Shown: positions 16,630 to 25,403 of the stretch, piece by piece | Position numbering within the stretch: the first letter of the stretch is position 1 | Layout: every line of letters starts with the position of its first letter | IMG/VR virus record: IMGVR_UViG_3300048050_000025 | Location: 1 to 35,476 of that record | Reading direction: 5' to 3' (one strand) | Origin: a virus | Length of the DNA: 35,476 nucleotides | The notes under the pieces: generated by a model | Database searches by the model: none | The model's input: the letters and a program-made list of their open reading frames with translations, nothing else | Told to the model about the DNA's origin: nothing | Made by a program: the position numbers and the translations under genes

Positions 16630-17305
16630 CCTTGCTCTTCTTTAAAATGGCGTTGATGGCTTTCGGCCCACTCAACACCCGGCCTACTGCATATTTCTCT
16701 CTCCCTTTAGGTATCTTACCATCCGATCTTGTCGACAGACATTTAACCTGCTTTATCCCGAATAACGTCTTTGCCTGCAACCAATCGACATTATTATCAA
16801 AATACAAGACTATGATATTATGTTCTTCATTCAACACTTCCGTGAAATCCACATCACCCTCTACTTTTTCCTTTCCCTGTTGGTTATCATAGATATCACA
16901 ATCAATGTTCCATTTCGACAACTCATCACCATTCCAACATTCAGCTAACACATCCAAATCATTCTCCCCGAACTCGTTGTTATCCTGAATGATGTATTCC
17001 CTAATCTTCTCCGCCTTTGTATCCTCCGGAAGAACTTTGCATAATATCTTCTTATAACCGAGCTCCCTGTAAGCCTTAAGCCTCATGTTACCACCAATAA
17101 CGATATACTTTCCACCGAACGGAAGCACTTTCACTTCATTCAGCTTCTTCATCTCCGGCGAGTTCTGAATGCTCTCTTTTAATTCCTCAAACCTCCTCTT
17201 ATTTATCTTTCTCGGATTCTTCGGAACATCAGGAATCTGACCCTTGTTTTCCACAATCTCATTAATCGGAATTTCCCTTATCTCAACCTTGAAATTATCT
17301 TCCAT
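16613..17305 (-). CDS. ParB/sulfiredoxin-fold phage protein
   Basis: A 230-residue protein whose N-terminal 100 residues match the ParB N-terminal (ParB/Srx) domain, with the ParB box-like motif VIGGNMRLKAYRELGYKK (residues 69-86). There is no obvious HTH of classical ParB. The C-terminal part (DNNVDWLQAKTLFGIKQVKC and GRVLSGPKAINAILKK) is not recognised. Phage proteins of this kind sit beside DNA methyltransferase, glycosyltransferase or terminase genes and may bind nucleotides rather than partition DNA. It is the first gene after a promoter and overlaps the glycosyltransferase gene by 17 bases, so the two probably act together. Confidence 0.7.
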   Translation of the reverse strand: MEDNFKVEIREIPINEIVENKGQIPDVPKNPRKINKRRFEELKESIQNSPEMKKLNEVKVLPFGGKYIVIGGNMRLKAYRELGYKKILCKVLPEDTKAEKIREYIIQDNNEFGENDLDVLAECWNGDELSKWNIDCDIYDNQQGKEKVEGDVDFTEVLNEEHNIIVLYFDNNVDWLQAKTLFGIKQVKCLSTRSDGKIPKGREKYAVGRVLSGPKAINAILKKSKDENIG

Positions 17306-17326
17306 CTCTTATTCATCTAATCTAAG

Positions 17327-17358
17327 TAAAGTTACTAATTTTCAATAAAATACGCAAA
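17327..17358 (-). promoter_or_regulatory. Bacteroidetes-type promoter for the ParB-like/GT/terminase operon
   Basis: Read on the minus strand: TTTG (17358-17355), 20 bases, then TAACTTTA (17334-17327), one base from the TAnnTTTG consensus. The expected start is near 17320, giving a leader of about 15 bases before the ATG at 17305. A terminator lies just upstream, so this begins a new transcription unit. Confidence 0.7.
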
Positions 17359-17407
17359 TAAAAAGCGACGAAAATTCATCATTTTTTATGACTTTTTCCC
17401 GCCGCTT
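17357..17407 (-). terminator. Rho-independent terminator after early genes
   Basis: On the minus strand AGCGGCGGGAA pairs, with G-U pairs, with TTTTCGTCGCT across a loop, and is followed by TTTTTATTT. It ends the unit containing the genes at 17438-19828 and abuts the promoter of the next unit. Confidence 0.65.
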
Positions 17408-17437
17408 CCAATCACTCATAAAAGTATTATTCACCCA

Positions 17438-17653
17438 TCATTCGTTCCCTCCCATATCTTCAACGACGATATCAACTTCATCATTTCTATACGCCTTGCT
17501 CTCTTGGTTATATATCATCTTCCTCCTTATCGATTCTATAAGAAGATACCTCCCATCCTGTGAGATAATCGCCGTTCCCCTTTCAGGTATACTATCACAT
17601 TCATAATCAAACTGAAATTTTCCATTGATATCGCTTACTCTACATTTCGTCAT
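17438..17653 (-). CDS. Small phage protein of unknown function
   Basis: A 71-residue protein, MTKCRVSDINGKFQFDYECD followed by SIPERGTAIISQDGRYLLIE, predicted to be mainly beta-strand with an acidic C-terminus (DEVDIVVEDMGGNE). It starts four bases after the stop of the large ParB gene and ends before a terminator, so it is the last gene of that unit. It is not recognised. The even codon structure and tight packing argue for a real gene. Confidence 0.55.
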   Translation of the reverse strand: MTKCRVSDINGKFQFDYECDSIPERGTAIISQDGRYLLIESIRRKMIYNQESKAYRNDEVDIVVEDMGGNE

Positions 17654-17657
17654 CTTT

Positions 17658-19349
17658 TTAATCCTCCTTTGATTTTTCCAGCTCCTTTATCTTCTTATCG
17701 ATATTCAATTTTCTTTTATTATATACCGTCTCATATTTTTCGACACATGTATCATAAGAGGGTTTGTCATAATCTTCCATCACGGCCTTTAAACAACTTT
17801 GCGGGACTTCATCATACGTCACCGAACCTCCGGTCGCAACTTCCCTGATAAAACCTCTGCAAATCTGATTGAAATCTTCTTCAGAGATATTGACGTCAAA
17901 CACATCCTTGCCTTTGCTCTTCTTCGTTAGATCAAAAATAGCTTTTATACCACAGCCCGAAAGATACAACACCGCCAACTTGAAAGCCTTTTCTTCTTTC
18001 GGTGACAGCTTCTCTCTCTTTTGAAGATAATCATGCCCCTCAACCATCTTTCCTCGCAAATCCCTAATGATGTTCTCATTCATCTTTGCTTTGTTGGCCT
18101 CATCCTTGCTCTCCAAAGCGACAATCTCCACATCTTTTTGGCACTTGCCATTTTCTCCATCGCTTCCAATATCTGCCGTGTCCCCTGTTTTCACTGCTAT
18201 TATTTCTTTCCATGTGATTCCTCTATATTCTTTGATGCTGATAACCTTTTCACCTTCACCTGAAGCTATCAACTCTTCGTTATTCTTCACATATGCCTTA
18301 TAATCTTTCTTATATTCTTCATCATCTTTTCCCTTATCATAACTACTCTCATTAGGTTCCATATTGTCATAATTCCAACGATGGTTTAAATAGAAATCTT
18401 CTGCCTTTATGCCCGCCGCATTCAGCATGTTTATCAGGTCCTTGTCCTTATCGAAATATACATACTTCGTTCCTTTCGGCTCTTTTGCTATTTTCTCAAG
18501 CAAAGCCTTCAGTATCTTCTTATCCAGACAACCCCCATCACTGCAATAATGCTCCTTTTCCTCTTCTTCACCGAATAACCTACCTTGACATGCCGAATTG
18601 CAGGGACATATATTGCAAACAGGGAACCCCTCAATCTTTTCATCCTCTTTGAATATGACATCATTCAACCTCCTTTGTAAGCAATAATTAATACTTCCCC
18701 GTATAGTCCTTTCACTATCTCCCTCTTTAATTAATCCTTTTTTGATTATGCTCTTCTGCACTTTCTCATCAAACCTTGATATATACATCGCTGACGATAA
18801 CCCGATCTTGTTTTCTCTAACCATCTTCCGGAACTCAGGAAGCAATTTGTTTAATTGCATCCTCCCACGGATGAACACCTCACTCTTACCGAATTTCAAA
18901 CTTAAATCAGATATGCTCTTCCCTCCGGATATCATCCTTTCAAAACCGTAACTTTCTTCAAACGGATCTACATCCTTGCGCATCATATTCTCCGTCATCA
19001 TCGCATCAAGCGCTTCCTCATCCGACATCTCAACAATGATACAGGGAATCGTTCTATATCTGTCATCCTTCACATCCCCATCGTCCATCAGCATCTTATA
19101 TGCCTTGTATCTTCTCTCCCCGCATACTATCTCATATTCATCAGGGATGCTGATAACCTTTACCGTATTTTTATTTAGGACACTCTTATCACGTTTTTCC
19201 CTGACCGTTATCGGATTTATGAGCCCGAATTGTCTGATGTTATCTGCTAACTCTTTGATACTTTCTTTATCTATCGTCCTACGATAATTCAAAGGAGATG
19301 GGCTAATCTTCGCCATCTCCAAATGCTTTACTGATAATTGTAACTCCAT
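17658..19349 (-). CDS. Large ParB-like DNA-binding protein with cysteine cluster
   Basis: A 563-residue protein. Residues 1-115 form the ParB N-terminal domain (LADNIRQFGLINPITVR and VCGERRYKAY at 75-84). The segment TENMMRKDVDPFEE (119-132) is the second ParB motif, and an HTH follows at about 140-165 (GGKSISDLSLKFGKSEVFIR). A cysteine cluster at residues 245-274 (CNICPCNSAC, then C269 and C274) suggests a bound metal. The C-terminal 290 residues are charged and helical and not recognised. It is more than 1.5 times the length of chromosomal ParB, and no ParA was seen. Phages use such proteins for plasmid-like maintenance, for gene control or as packaging partners; partition cannot be claimed without ParA and parS. 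Confidence 0.85.
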   Translation of the reverse strand: MELQLSVKHLEMAKISPSPLNYRRTIDKESIKELADNIRQFGLINPITVREKRDKSVLNKNTVKVISIPDEYEIVCGERRYKAYKMLMDDGDVKDDRYRTIPCIIVEMSDEEALDAMMTENMMRKDVDPFEESYGFERMISGGKSISDLSLKFGKSEVFIRGRMQLNKLLPEFRKMVRENKIGLSSAMYISRFDEKVQKSIIKKGLIKEGDSERTIRGSINYCLQRRLNDVIFKEDEKIEGFPVCNICPCNSACQGRLFGEEEEKEHYCSDGGCLDKKILKALLEKIAKEPKGTKYVYFDKDKDLINMLNAAGIKAEDFYLNHRWNYDNMEPNESSYDKGKDDEEYKKDYKAYVKNNEELIASGEGEKVISIKEYRGITWKEIIAVKTGDTADIGSDGENGKCQKDVEIVALESKDEANKAKMNENIIRDLRGKMVEGHDYLQKREKLSPKEEKAFKLAVLYLSGCGIKAIFDLTKKSKGKDVFDVNISEEDFNQICRGFIREVATGGSVTYDEVPQSCLKAVMEDYDKPSYDTCVEKYETVYNKRKLNIDKKIKELEKSKED

Positions 19350-19366
19350 TGCTTTTATGATTAAAA

Positions 19367-19561
19367 TTAAAAATTCTTATTCAATTTATTTCTTATTTGA
19401 ATAAACCCTCTTCGTTCCGTCTCTTTCAATACCTTCATATCTTCTTCACTTACATCTGCCTTCGCTTCACGATTCACCGATAAGCCGGATGCTCCAAACC
19501 TTTTCTCTATCCTTTCGATCTTTTCATAATCCTTCGTCACAAAATATATCACTACTTTCAT
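19367..19561 (-). CDS. Small phage protein of unknown function
   Basis: A 64-residue protein beginning MKVVIYFVTKDYEKIERIEK, with a beta-alpha pattern and a basic C-terminus. Its ATG abuts the stop of the upstream gene (no spacer), and it ends 18 bases before the large ParB gene, so it is likely part of the same operon. The function is not recognised. Confidence 0.5.
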   Translation of the reverse strand: MKVVIYFVTKDYEKIERIEKRFGASGLSVNREAKADVSEEDMKVLKETERRGFIQIRNKLNKNF

Positions 19562-19828
19562 TTATTTACCTCCGATAATATTATTCAATCCTATACTGGC
19601 TAACGTGGGAAACTTCCCTTCACTAATCGCCCTTTTTAGTTCATCACGGGACATCATATCCTTTTTCCAACTCTCCCTTTCTTCCTTTTCCTTTTCTTCC
19701 TTTCTCTTCTCATATTCCTTTTCAAGGACATATCTTCTCTCTACCATGAATTTCTTTATGATAGACATGAACCTCACCGTATCAAGTATGCCGTAAAATT
19801 CGCCGAAATCTCCGCCTTTCACCTTCAT
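19562..19828 (-). CDS. Charged coiled-coil phage protein at the phage/host junction, possibly truncated
   Basis: An 88-residue protein from the ATG at 19828, MKVKGGDFGEFYGILDTVRF, then a very charged helix (KEYEKRKEEKEKEERESWKK). The frame stays open upstream to 19963, but that part is antisense to the DUF1848 fragment and cannot be original phage coding sequence. The true phage gene may therefore have had a longer N-terminus now lost. ATGs at 19834 and 19840 are alternatives at the join. The function is unknown. Confidence 0.45.
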   Translation of the reverse strand: MKVKGGDFGEFYGILDTVRFMSIIKKFMVERRYVLEKEYEKRKEEKEKEERESWKKDMMSRDELKRAISEGKFPTLASIGLNNIIGGK

Positions 19829-19837
19829 GAACATTAA

Positions 19838-20188
19838 TGCATTGATGGTGATTTGATCACACGATTGGCATGGGATGATAAAAAACTTATGAATTTTATG
19901 AAAGTCAAAATTCAATCCATGCCAGCGCCTTCTCTTTTTGATAATACTCCGTCGCTTCCCCAAGGGGCTATAGTTCTACCCAACAACCAGTTCTTCTTAA
20001 GTGCGCATAAGAAAGACCCTGGACAGAGACCCTTATGTGGATGTATGGCTGCAAAGGATATTGGAGAATACAACACATGCCCACATTTGTGTGAATACTG
20101 CTATGCAAATACGACAAAGCAGTTAGCTTTAGATAATTGGAAACGTCACCAGCAGAATAAGAATGCTGATACAATAACAGGAAAGTGA
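19838..20188 (+). pseudogene. DUF1848 protein, C-terminal fragment (5' truncated)
   Basis: The plus-strand frame from CIDGDLITRL to the TGA at 20186 matches the end of DUF1848 proteins. The family's cysteine signature is present: CGCMAAKDIGEYNTCPHLCE then YCYAN. That C-terminal cluster resembles the iron-sulfur site of radical SAM enzymes. The intact family is about 300 residues; only about 115 remain, and a TAA at 19835 precedes the homology. A TTG at 19853 is the first possible start. The stop lies two bases before the helicase ATG, so the intact gene was probably the first member of the helicase operon. The missing part is replaced by antisense phage sequence. Loss of the N-terminal domain almost certainly inactivates it. 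Confidence 0.75.
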
Positions 20189-20190
20189 AG

Positions 20191-23100
20191 ATGCCCAACT
20201 TTATAGAAACATTCAAAACAAACAGAAATTTCTCGTTCTTGGGAATGAGACATACAGCTATAGCACTACTTCCGCAAGACCGGACGAAACGCAATAAACT
20301 GTATCAAGACCTTGAGCGGGGTAAAGGCATATTGGATGACGACGATCACCTCAATATGTATTTGCATAGCTTTGGCAAGATGCATAAAGCGAAATTGGAT
20401 GTTGCTTTTAACAGCCTTTCTAATATATCCGACATTTTCTCAGAAGAAGTGGAAATATACGATTGGGGATGTGGACAAGGTACTGCTTCTGCTTGTTTGT
20501 TGGATTTTCTTAAATCGAAGAGAATAACTCCAAACATCAAACAATTCTGTATGGTTGAACCGTCGTCTGAAGCTGTTAAGAGAGCGACGCAGGTTATAGA
20601 ATGTTTCAACTCCAATTATACGATCAATTCCATAACTAAGGACTTCGACCATTTAACCCCAGAAGATTTCAAGACATCAGATGTTAAGAAAGTACACCTT
20701 TTCAGTAATATTCTTGATGTTGAAGCTTTTGACCTGGCACAGTTTATCCATCTATTTCAACAGTTATTTGGCGGCGATAATTATTTTATATGCGTTGGTC
20801 CTTTTTATAGCAATAATAGACGCGTAGATGAGTTCGTTGCAGCGACTGCTCCTGATACGATATATGCCACCATGAATAAAGAGCGTGGGGCATGGCAGGG
20901 AGATTGGACTATTTCCATGCGTATTTTCCTTAAACACTTTGACCGTATTGAAACAGTCGAGAATATCAGGAAACGAATAGAAGATTCTCATAAAAAAGAA
21001 CAATTCTTTGCTGGCTACATTCTCGATGCAGTTGCTGAAGAATATGGTAAGTCGGACAAAGAGTCTCTGTCCGAAAGTTTATACCATGCTCTGTCTGCTT
21101 TCGATGTAAAGTCAAATATACCACTTGACTATAACACCAATGCAGATTCGAAACTTGCAGTTCTTGCCAATATCATTTCGCGAGGTCTTCCCACAAAGGC
21201 TCCAATCTTACTGGAGAACACGTTTGCTGACATATTCCAAATCTCATCAAAACCTAAAGAGGGTTTTGTACTTGATTATAAGTCCACTCACAAAATATCT
21301 GCACAAGAAATTTATGAAGCACTCCATATTATAGACCCTCGTTTCAATGTGGACTTTTATAATGGTGATATGCTTGACAGTTCTTTTGAGAAGAGCTTCA
21401 TAGATTCATATCTAAAGGGTTCGCAAAGCGAATATCTTATACAACTGTTTGAACCTCAACGCCCACTTTCTTCCATAGTGGACATTCCTGACAGGAAATT
21501 CAGCAAAGACCAGCGTGTGGATTTTGCCTTAGAGATTCCCTACGGAGATGCTCGGACAGGTTTTATACTCGAAATGGACGGAAGACTGTACCACTCTAAC
21601 ATATTCCGTCGTATCAACGATGAGCGTCGTGATCGAATTTCATTGCAAGGTGGATGGGATACATATCGCATTGAACAACTAAATAACATGTCGTTCATGC
21701 AAAATTGGGAGTCCGACGCTACTTCTGTGGACTATCTGAAATACATCAAATCCAATTTCGCCAAGCATCTGACCGGGGAATGGTTGAATACTTTGCAAAT
21801 CGTTCTTGCTCCATTAACAATAGCAAGAGTTGAACGTATGCTGGTGGAAGCTATGATGTCAGATGCACTCAGCCTCAATGCTGATGTCTGGAATATTGCG
21901 GTTGTTGAGCGTGATATTCCATGTGCTGCATTAGCGATAAAAGATCTGAAAGAAAAGTATGAACATATCTGTGAACTTGCTGGTTCTAATGATAAGATGC
22001 CAAAGATTCATCTGAGCATAGTAACAACTGACGAATTTAAGAATTCACCTTTGCATTTGGGCCATGATGTGGTTACACAAATGCCAAAAGAACATTTCGA
22101 CCTTTGTGTGGATATATCCATGCTGCTTCGAGACAATATCGATGCTCTGCCTTTGAACATTGATACTGATACAGTATATCTGATTCGCTCTTCACATTAC
22201 AAGAAACGGGAGCGTACAATTTGTGCAGCTGAGAATATTCAATATCCACCTTTGGTAAAGAAGGGCGGAACGGGATCTTATGTGAACATTGAAGAAAGAG
22301 AGAAAGTCCTAATTTACTTTCTATGGGATATTTTCCGTAAATTATCATTCCGCCCTGGACAGCTGCCTATACTTAACCATACTTTAGCAGACAAAACCAC
22401 CATTGGGCTGCTCCCCACTGGAGGTGGCAAGTCTTTGACTTATCAGTTGTCTTGTATGTTACAGCCTGGTGTATCAATAATTGTTGATCCATTGGTATCG
22501 CTTATGGTAGATCAAGTGAGAGGATTGAGGGAAGCCAAGATTGATGCCTGTGACTGTGTGAATAGCGGTATGGATGCTAAGGAGAAAGCCACAAAACTGA
22601 ACCGACTTCAAAATGGCGCAGTATTATTCATGTTGCTTTCTCCAGAGAGATTCATGATGGAGAATTTCCGTTCAAGTCTGTTGACTATGACAGAGAAGAA
22701 TCATGTTTGCTTTTCTTATGGCATCATTGATGAAGTACATTGTGTGTCAGAATGGGGACACGATTTCCGGACTTCATATCTGCATCTCGGACGAAACATG
22801 ATTAACTTTATGAAAACTAAGTCAAGACGTCCTCTTTCAATAATCGGGCTGACTGCAACAGCGTCCTTTGATGTCCTTGCCGATGTCGAACGAGAACTTA
22901 CGCTTGGAGGTAATCTAACAATGGATAGCGAAACTATAGTTCGTCCAGATTCCGATTCACGTCCAGAACTAACATATCGTATTATAGAAATACAATCAAA
23001 TTTTGATGAACTGAGAGATCCGAATCAACAGTTTTTGTTGAAGGCTAAATCTGATTGGGATATAAAAGATATTGTCGCCACTGCAAAGAAAAACAGAATG

Positions 23101-25398
23101 TACGAACTGTTGCATGAAATTCCTGCAGACATCGAGTATCTTAACCAAAATGAAACGGACAAAACAAATGTCGCTCATATCGAAGATTTCTCAGCCAAGA
23201 ACTTCTATGTTGCAGACAGCGAACAGCATTACAATAACGCAGGAATAATATTCTGCCCACATGCTCATGGAACTTTTGGAGTTGAAGACAATGTATGGGG
23301 AACCAGAATGGGTATCTCAACAGAACTCAGAGAGCATGAACAAGAGGTGGCAATGGGTACTTTTGTTGGTGGAGACCGACCTTCCGGGGATATGAAGCTA
23401 TTTAACGAAAACACTCTGAATTTGATGGTTGCTACTAAAGCTTTTGGTATGGGGATTGACAAGCCGAACATCCGATTCGCCATAAACTTCAGCCACCCAT
23501 CATCTATAGAAAGCTATGTTCAGGAAGCAGGCCGTGGTGGGCGTGATAAGAAACATGCTATATCGTATATTCTCTATGATCCAACAGAGTATATAGAATT
23601 GACAATTGATAAAGTTAATGACATTCGATATTTAATGGGCCAAGATGACCCAACGTGGCTCGAAAGCTACATTAATAAATTCGTTCTCGCGGATGATCTT
23701 TCTGCTTTATGCAGACAAAACGGAGCTTCAAAAGAAGTGACTGACAGAATACTTGATATTATCAGGAAGCAAGGCTTCCTTGACAATGTTGATAAGGATA
23801 TTACCTTATGGTTCCACAATAATTCTTTCCGTGGTCTATATAAGGAAAAAGTTATTCTTGTGGAGCTGACAGATCGAATTATCAATGCCAAACATACACA
23901 TTTGACAGAAGTGCAAGCCAGACTAAGAGATGAGACAGGTAATGAAGATATTTGCCTAAAGGTTGACACGCGAAAGAATGCGGTCAAGATCCTTTCTGAG
24001 GAAGACAATAATAGGCAATATGGTTATATATTCCTTGAAAACCTACATTCCACATACAACTACCTTGGATTTGAATATACAGTTTGTTCATACATCTCTA
24101 ACTGCTTGATTCAGATTCTTCAGACGCATGAAGACCATTCAGCCCAGGCTCTCATCAAACCTTTGGAAGGCGAAGACAACATCACAGAAGGTATATATCA
24201 AGCCATGGCACATGCTGATGAAGATGGTATAGCAAGCGTTATTGTTTCGTGGGAAAACAACGTGCAACAAGATCCGGACGGCTTTGAGGCTTTCATTAAG
24301 AAGGAAATCTTCACAATATCTACAGATCAAGATTGGCAAAATATCAATGAGGATAGATATGGCAAGTTAGATTTAAAGAAAATTGGAGATTTTGATGAAT
24401 TGATAGCAAAGATTGCGAAATGCTCCGGTGACTCCAGATGGCTTCGAAATCATGCGAATGAGGCTATTTATAAAAAACTTAGAATGGCTTTCTGCAAGAA
24501 ACGTGACAAAGATGACACAGACAAAGCCATATATCGCATGTGTTGCATAGGATTGGTTGATGATGTGACGATTGATTACCTTTCCCAGACTTACGAACTC
24601 AAAATACATAGGCATACTGATGAAGTGTTTAAACAGTTCATGCTAGATTTCTTTCGTAAGTATTACTCTTTGGAACAAGCTCAGAAAAAAGTGGATGAAA
24701 TAGACGCACAGCCTGGACGCAACTACTTAGATCGATGCTTGGGATACCTGACTGCCTTCGTTTACGAAAACCTTGAAAAGAAGCGGTACCGTGCCATCGA
24801 GGATATGCGCATTGCTTGTGAAGACAGCATTATAGAGCGACAGACAAATGGTAATGATGAATGGCTGAAAGAATTTATCCATCTTTACTTTAATTCAAAA
24901 TATGCTCGAACTGGCTACGAAGTGAACGGGAAACCGTATTCGCTGAAAGATGACACTGACATCGAAGGAAAAGACGGTTTTGATGTGGTAAAGAAATATA
25001 TTGAAGTTGTTGACCCACAGCACGATAATTCTGGTAGTGAAGTGGATAATATAAAACACCTGTATGGTGCTACTCTTCTTTGCCTTAGAGCTCATCCTGA
25101 TAATGCGGCACTTCAGCTCTTACTGGCCTATTGTATTACTTTCTTAGGTGCAGGAAACAACCAGACTTTAAAGAATAACGCGAACAATAATTATATCGAG
25201 GGCTTTATGAGTTTATACCATAAGGGCAGTACACAAGTTTGGAATGATATAGATAGCTTTACGTCATTTCTCAAGGCAAAAGTCCGAAGTGAGGATAAGT
25301 TTATCAAGGAAAATTTGATTGAGAACGGCAAGAAAACAATTACGCTGTTCGCTCATGAGGCAAAAATAAATGAGATTACTGAGAAATATCTAAAATAA
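20191..25398 (+). CDS. Giant RecQ-type helicase with methyltransferase-like and Vsr/DUF559-like nuclease domains
   Basis: A 1735-residue protein; the ATG at 20191 is chosen over a GTG at 20185. Residues about 85-230 look like a class I SAM-dependent methyltransferase (IYDWGCGQGTAS at 89-100, then FCMVEPSSEA). Residues about 440-480 show a PD-(D/E)XK/Vsr-type pattern (Asp444 in QRVDFAL, then LEMDGRLYH with Glu461, Asp463 and His468, then RRDRISLQGGWDTYRIE), as in DUF559 endonucleases. Residues about 715-1140 are a RecQ-family SF2 helicase. Its Walker A is PTGGGKS (742-748), its DEVH box is 847-850, motif III is GLTATAS, motif V is TKAFGMGID and motif VI is QEAGRGGRD (1111-1119). The last 600 residues are helical and unrecognised. 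The combination suggests DNA recognition and processing in anti-phage defence, but the methyltransferase may be inactive. It is followed five bases later by the coiled-coil gene. Confidence 0.85.
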   Translation: MPNFIETFKTNRNFSFLGMRHTAIALLPQDRTKRNKLYQDLERGKGILDDDDHLNMYLHSFGKMHKAKLDVAFNSLSNISDIFSEEVEIYDWGCGQGTASACLLDFLKSKRITPNIKQFCMVEPSSEAVKRATQVIECFNSNYTINSITKDFDHLTPEDFKTSDVKKVHLFSNILDVEAFDLAQFIHLFQQLFGGDNYFICVGPFYSNNRRVDEFVAATAPDTIYATMNKERGAWQGDWTISMRIFLKHFDRIETVENIRKRIEDSHKKEQFFAGYILDAVAEEYGKSDKESLSESLYHALSAFDVKSNIPLDYNTNADSKLAVLANIISRGLPTKAPILLENTFADIFQISSKPKEGFVLDYKSTHKISAQEIYEALHIIDPRFNVDFYNGDMLDSSFEKSFIDSYLKGSQSEYLIQLFEPQRPLSSIVDIPDRKFSKDQRVDFALEIPYGDARTGFILEMDGRLYHSNIFRRINDERRDRISLQGGWDTYRIEQLNNMSFMQNWESDATSVDYLKYIKSNFAKHLTGEWLNTLQIVLAPLTIARVERMLVEAMMSDALSLNADVWNIAVVERDIPCAALAIKDLKEKYEHICELAGSNDKMPKIHLSIVTTDEFKNSPLHLGHDVVTQMPKEHFDLCVDISMLLRDNIDALPLNIDTDTVYLIRSSHYKKRERTICAAENIQYPPLVKKGGTGSYVNIEEREKVLIYFLWDIFRKLSFRPGQLPILNHTLADKTTIGLLPTGGGKSLTYQLSCMLQPGVSIIVDPLVSLMVDQVRGLREAKIDACDCVNSGMDAKEKATKLNRLQNGAVLFMLLSPERFMMENFRSSLLTMTEKNHVCFSYGIIDEVHCVSEWGHDFRTSYLHLGRNMINFMKTKSRRPLSIIGLTATASFDVLADVERELTLGGNLTMDSETIVRPDSDSRPELTYRIIEIQSNFDELRDPNQQFLLKAKSDWDIKDIVATAKKNRMYELLHEIPADIEYLNQNETDKTNVAHIEDFSAKNFYVADSEQHYNNAGIIFCPHAHGTFGVEDNVWGTRMGISTELREHEQEVAMGTFVGGDRPSGDMKLFNENTLNLMVATKAFGMGIDKPNIRFAINFSHPSSIESYVQEAGRGGRDKKHAISYILYDPTEYIELTIDKVNDIRYLMGQDDPTWLESYINKFVLADDLSALCRQNGASKEVTDRILDIIRKQGFLDNVDKDITLWFHNNSFRGLYKEKVILVELTDRIINAKHTHLTEVQARLRDETGNEDICLKVDTRKNAVKILSEEDNNRQYGYIFLENLHSTYNYLGFEYTVCSYISNCLIQILQTHEDHSAQALIKPLEGEDNITEGIYQAMAHADEDGIASVIVSWENNVQQDPDGFEAFIKKEIFTISTDQDWQNINEDRYGKLDLKKIGDFDELIAKIAKCSGDSRWLRNHANEAIYKKLRMAFCKKRDKDDTDKAIYRMCCIGLVDDVTIDYLSQTYELKIHRHTDEVFKQFMLDFFRKYYSLEQAQKKVDEIDAQPGRNYLDRCLGYLTAFVYENLEKKRYRAIEDMRIACEDSIIERQTNGNDEWLKEFIHLYFNSKYARTGYEVNGKPYSLKDDTDIEGKDGFDVVKKYIEVVDPQHDNSGSEVDNIKHLYGATLLCLRAHPDNAALQLLLAYCITFLGAGNNQTLKNNANNNYIEGFMSLYHKGSTQVWNDIDSFTSFLKAKVRSEDKFIKENLIENGKKTITLFAHEAKINEITEKYLK

Positions 25399-25403
25399 AA
25401 AAT

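Larger units (their letters stand above)
1..19828 (-). mobile_element. Tailed phage / prophage late gene block, truncated at both ends
   Basis: About twenty tightly packed, mostly overlapping minus-strand genes include terminase large subunit, portal, major capsid, ClpP-like protease and tape measure protein, so this is a tailed phage. No tail sheath, integrase, lysis or repressor gene lies in the window. The left edge cuts a tail or fibre gene. The right end stops at about 19828-19838, where a plus-strand DUF1848 gene fragment begins. Whether this is an integrated prophage, a deletion remnant or an assembly join cannot be decided from the sequence. Confidence 0.9.

Noticed and set aside
17658-19349. 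Chromosomal-type ParB partition protein
   Set aside because: No ParA gene is linked, the length is much greater than usual, and the context is a phage operon.
19562-19963. A 133-residue minus-strand protein starting at 19963
   Set aside because: The first 45 residues are antisense to the DUF1848 coding sequence and so are a by-product of the junction.
20185-20187. GTG as helicase start
   Set aside because: It overlaps the DUF1848 stop and only adds two residues; the ATG at 20191 is the simpler start.
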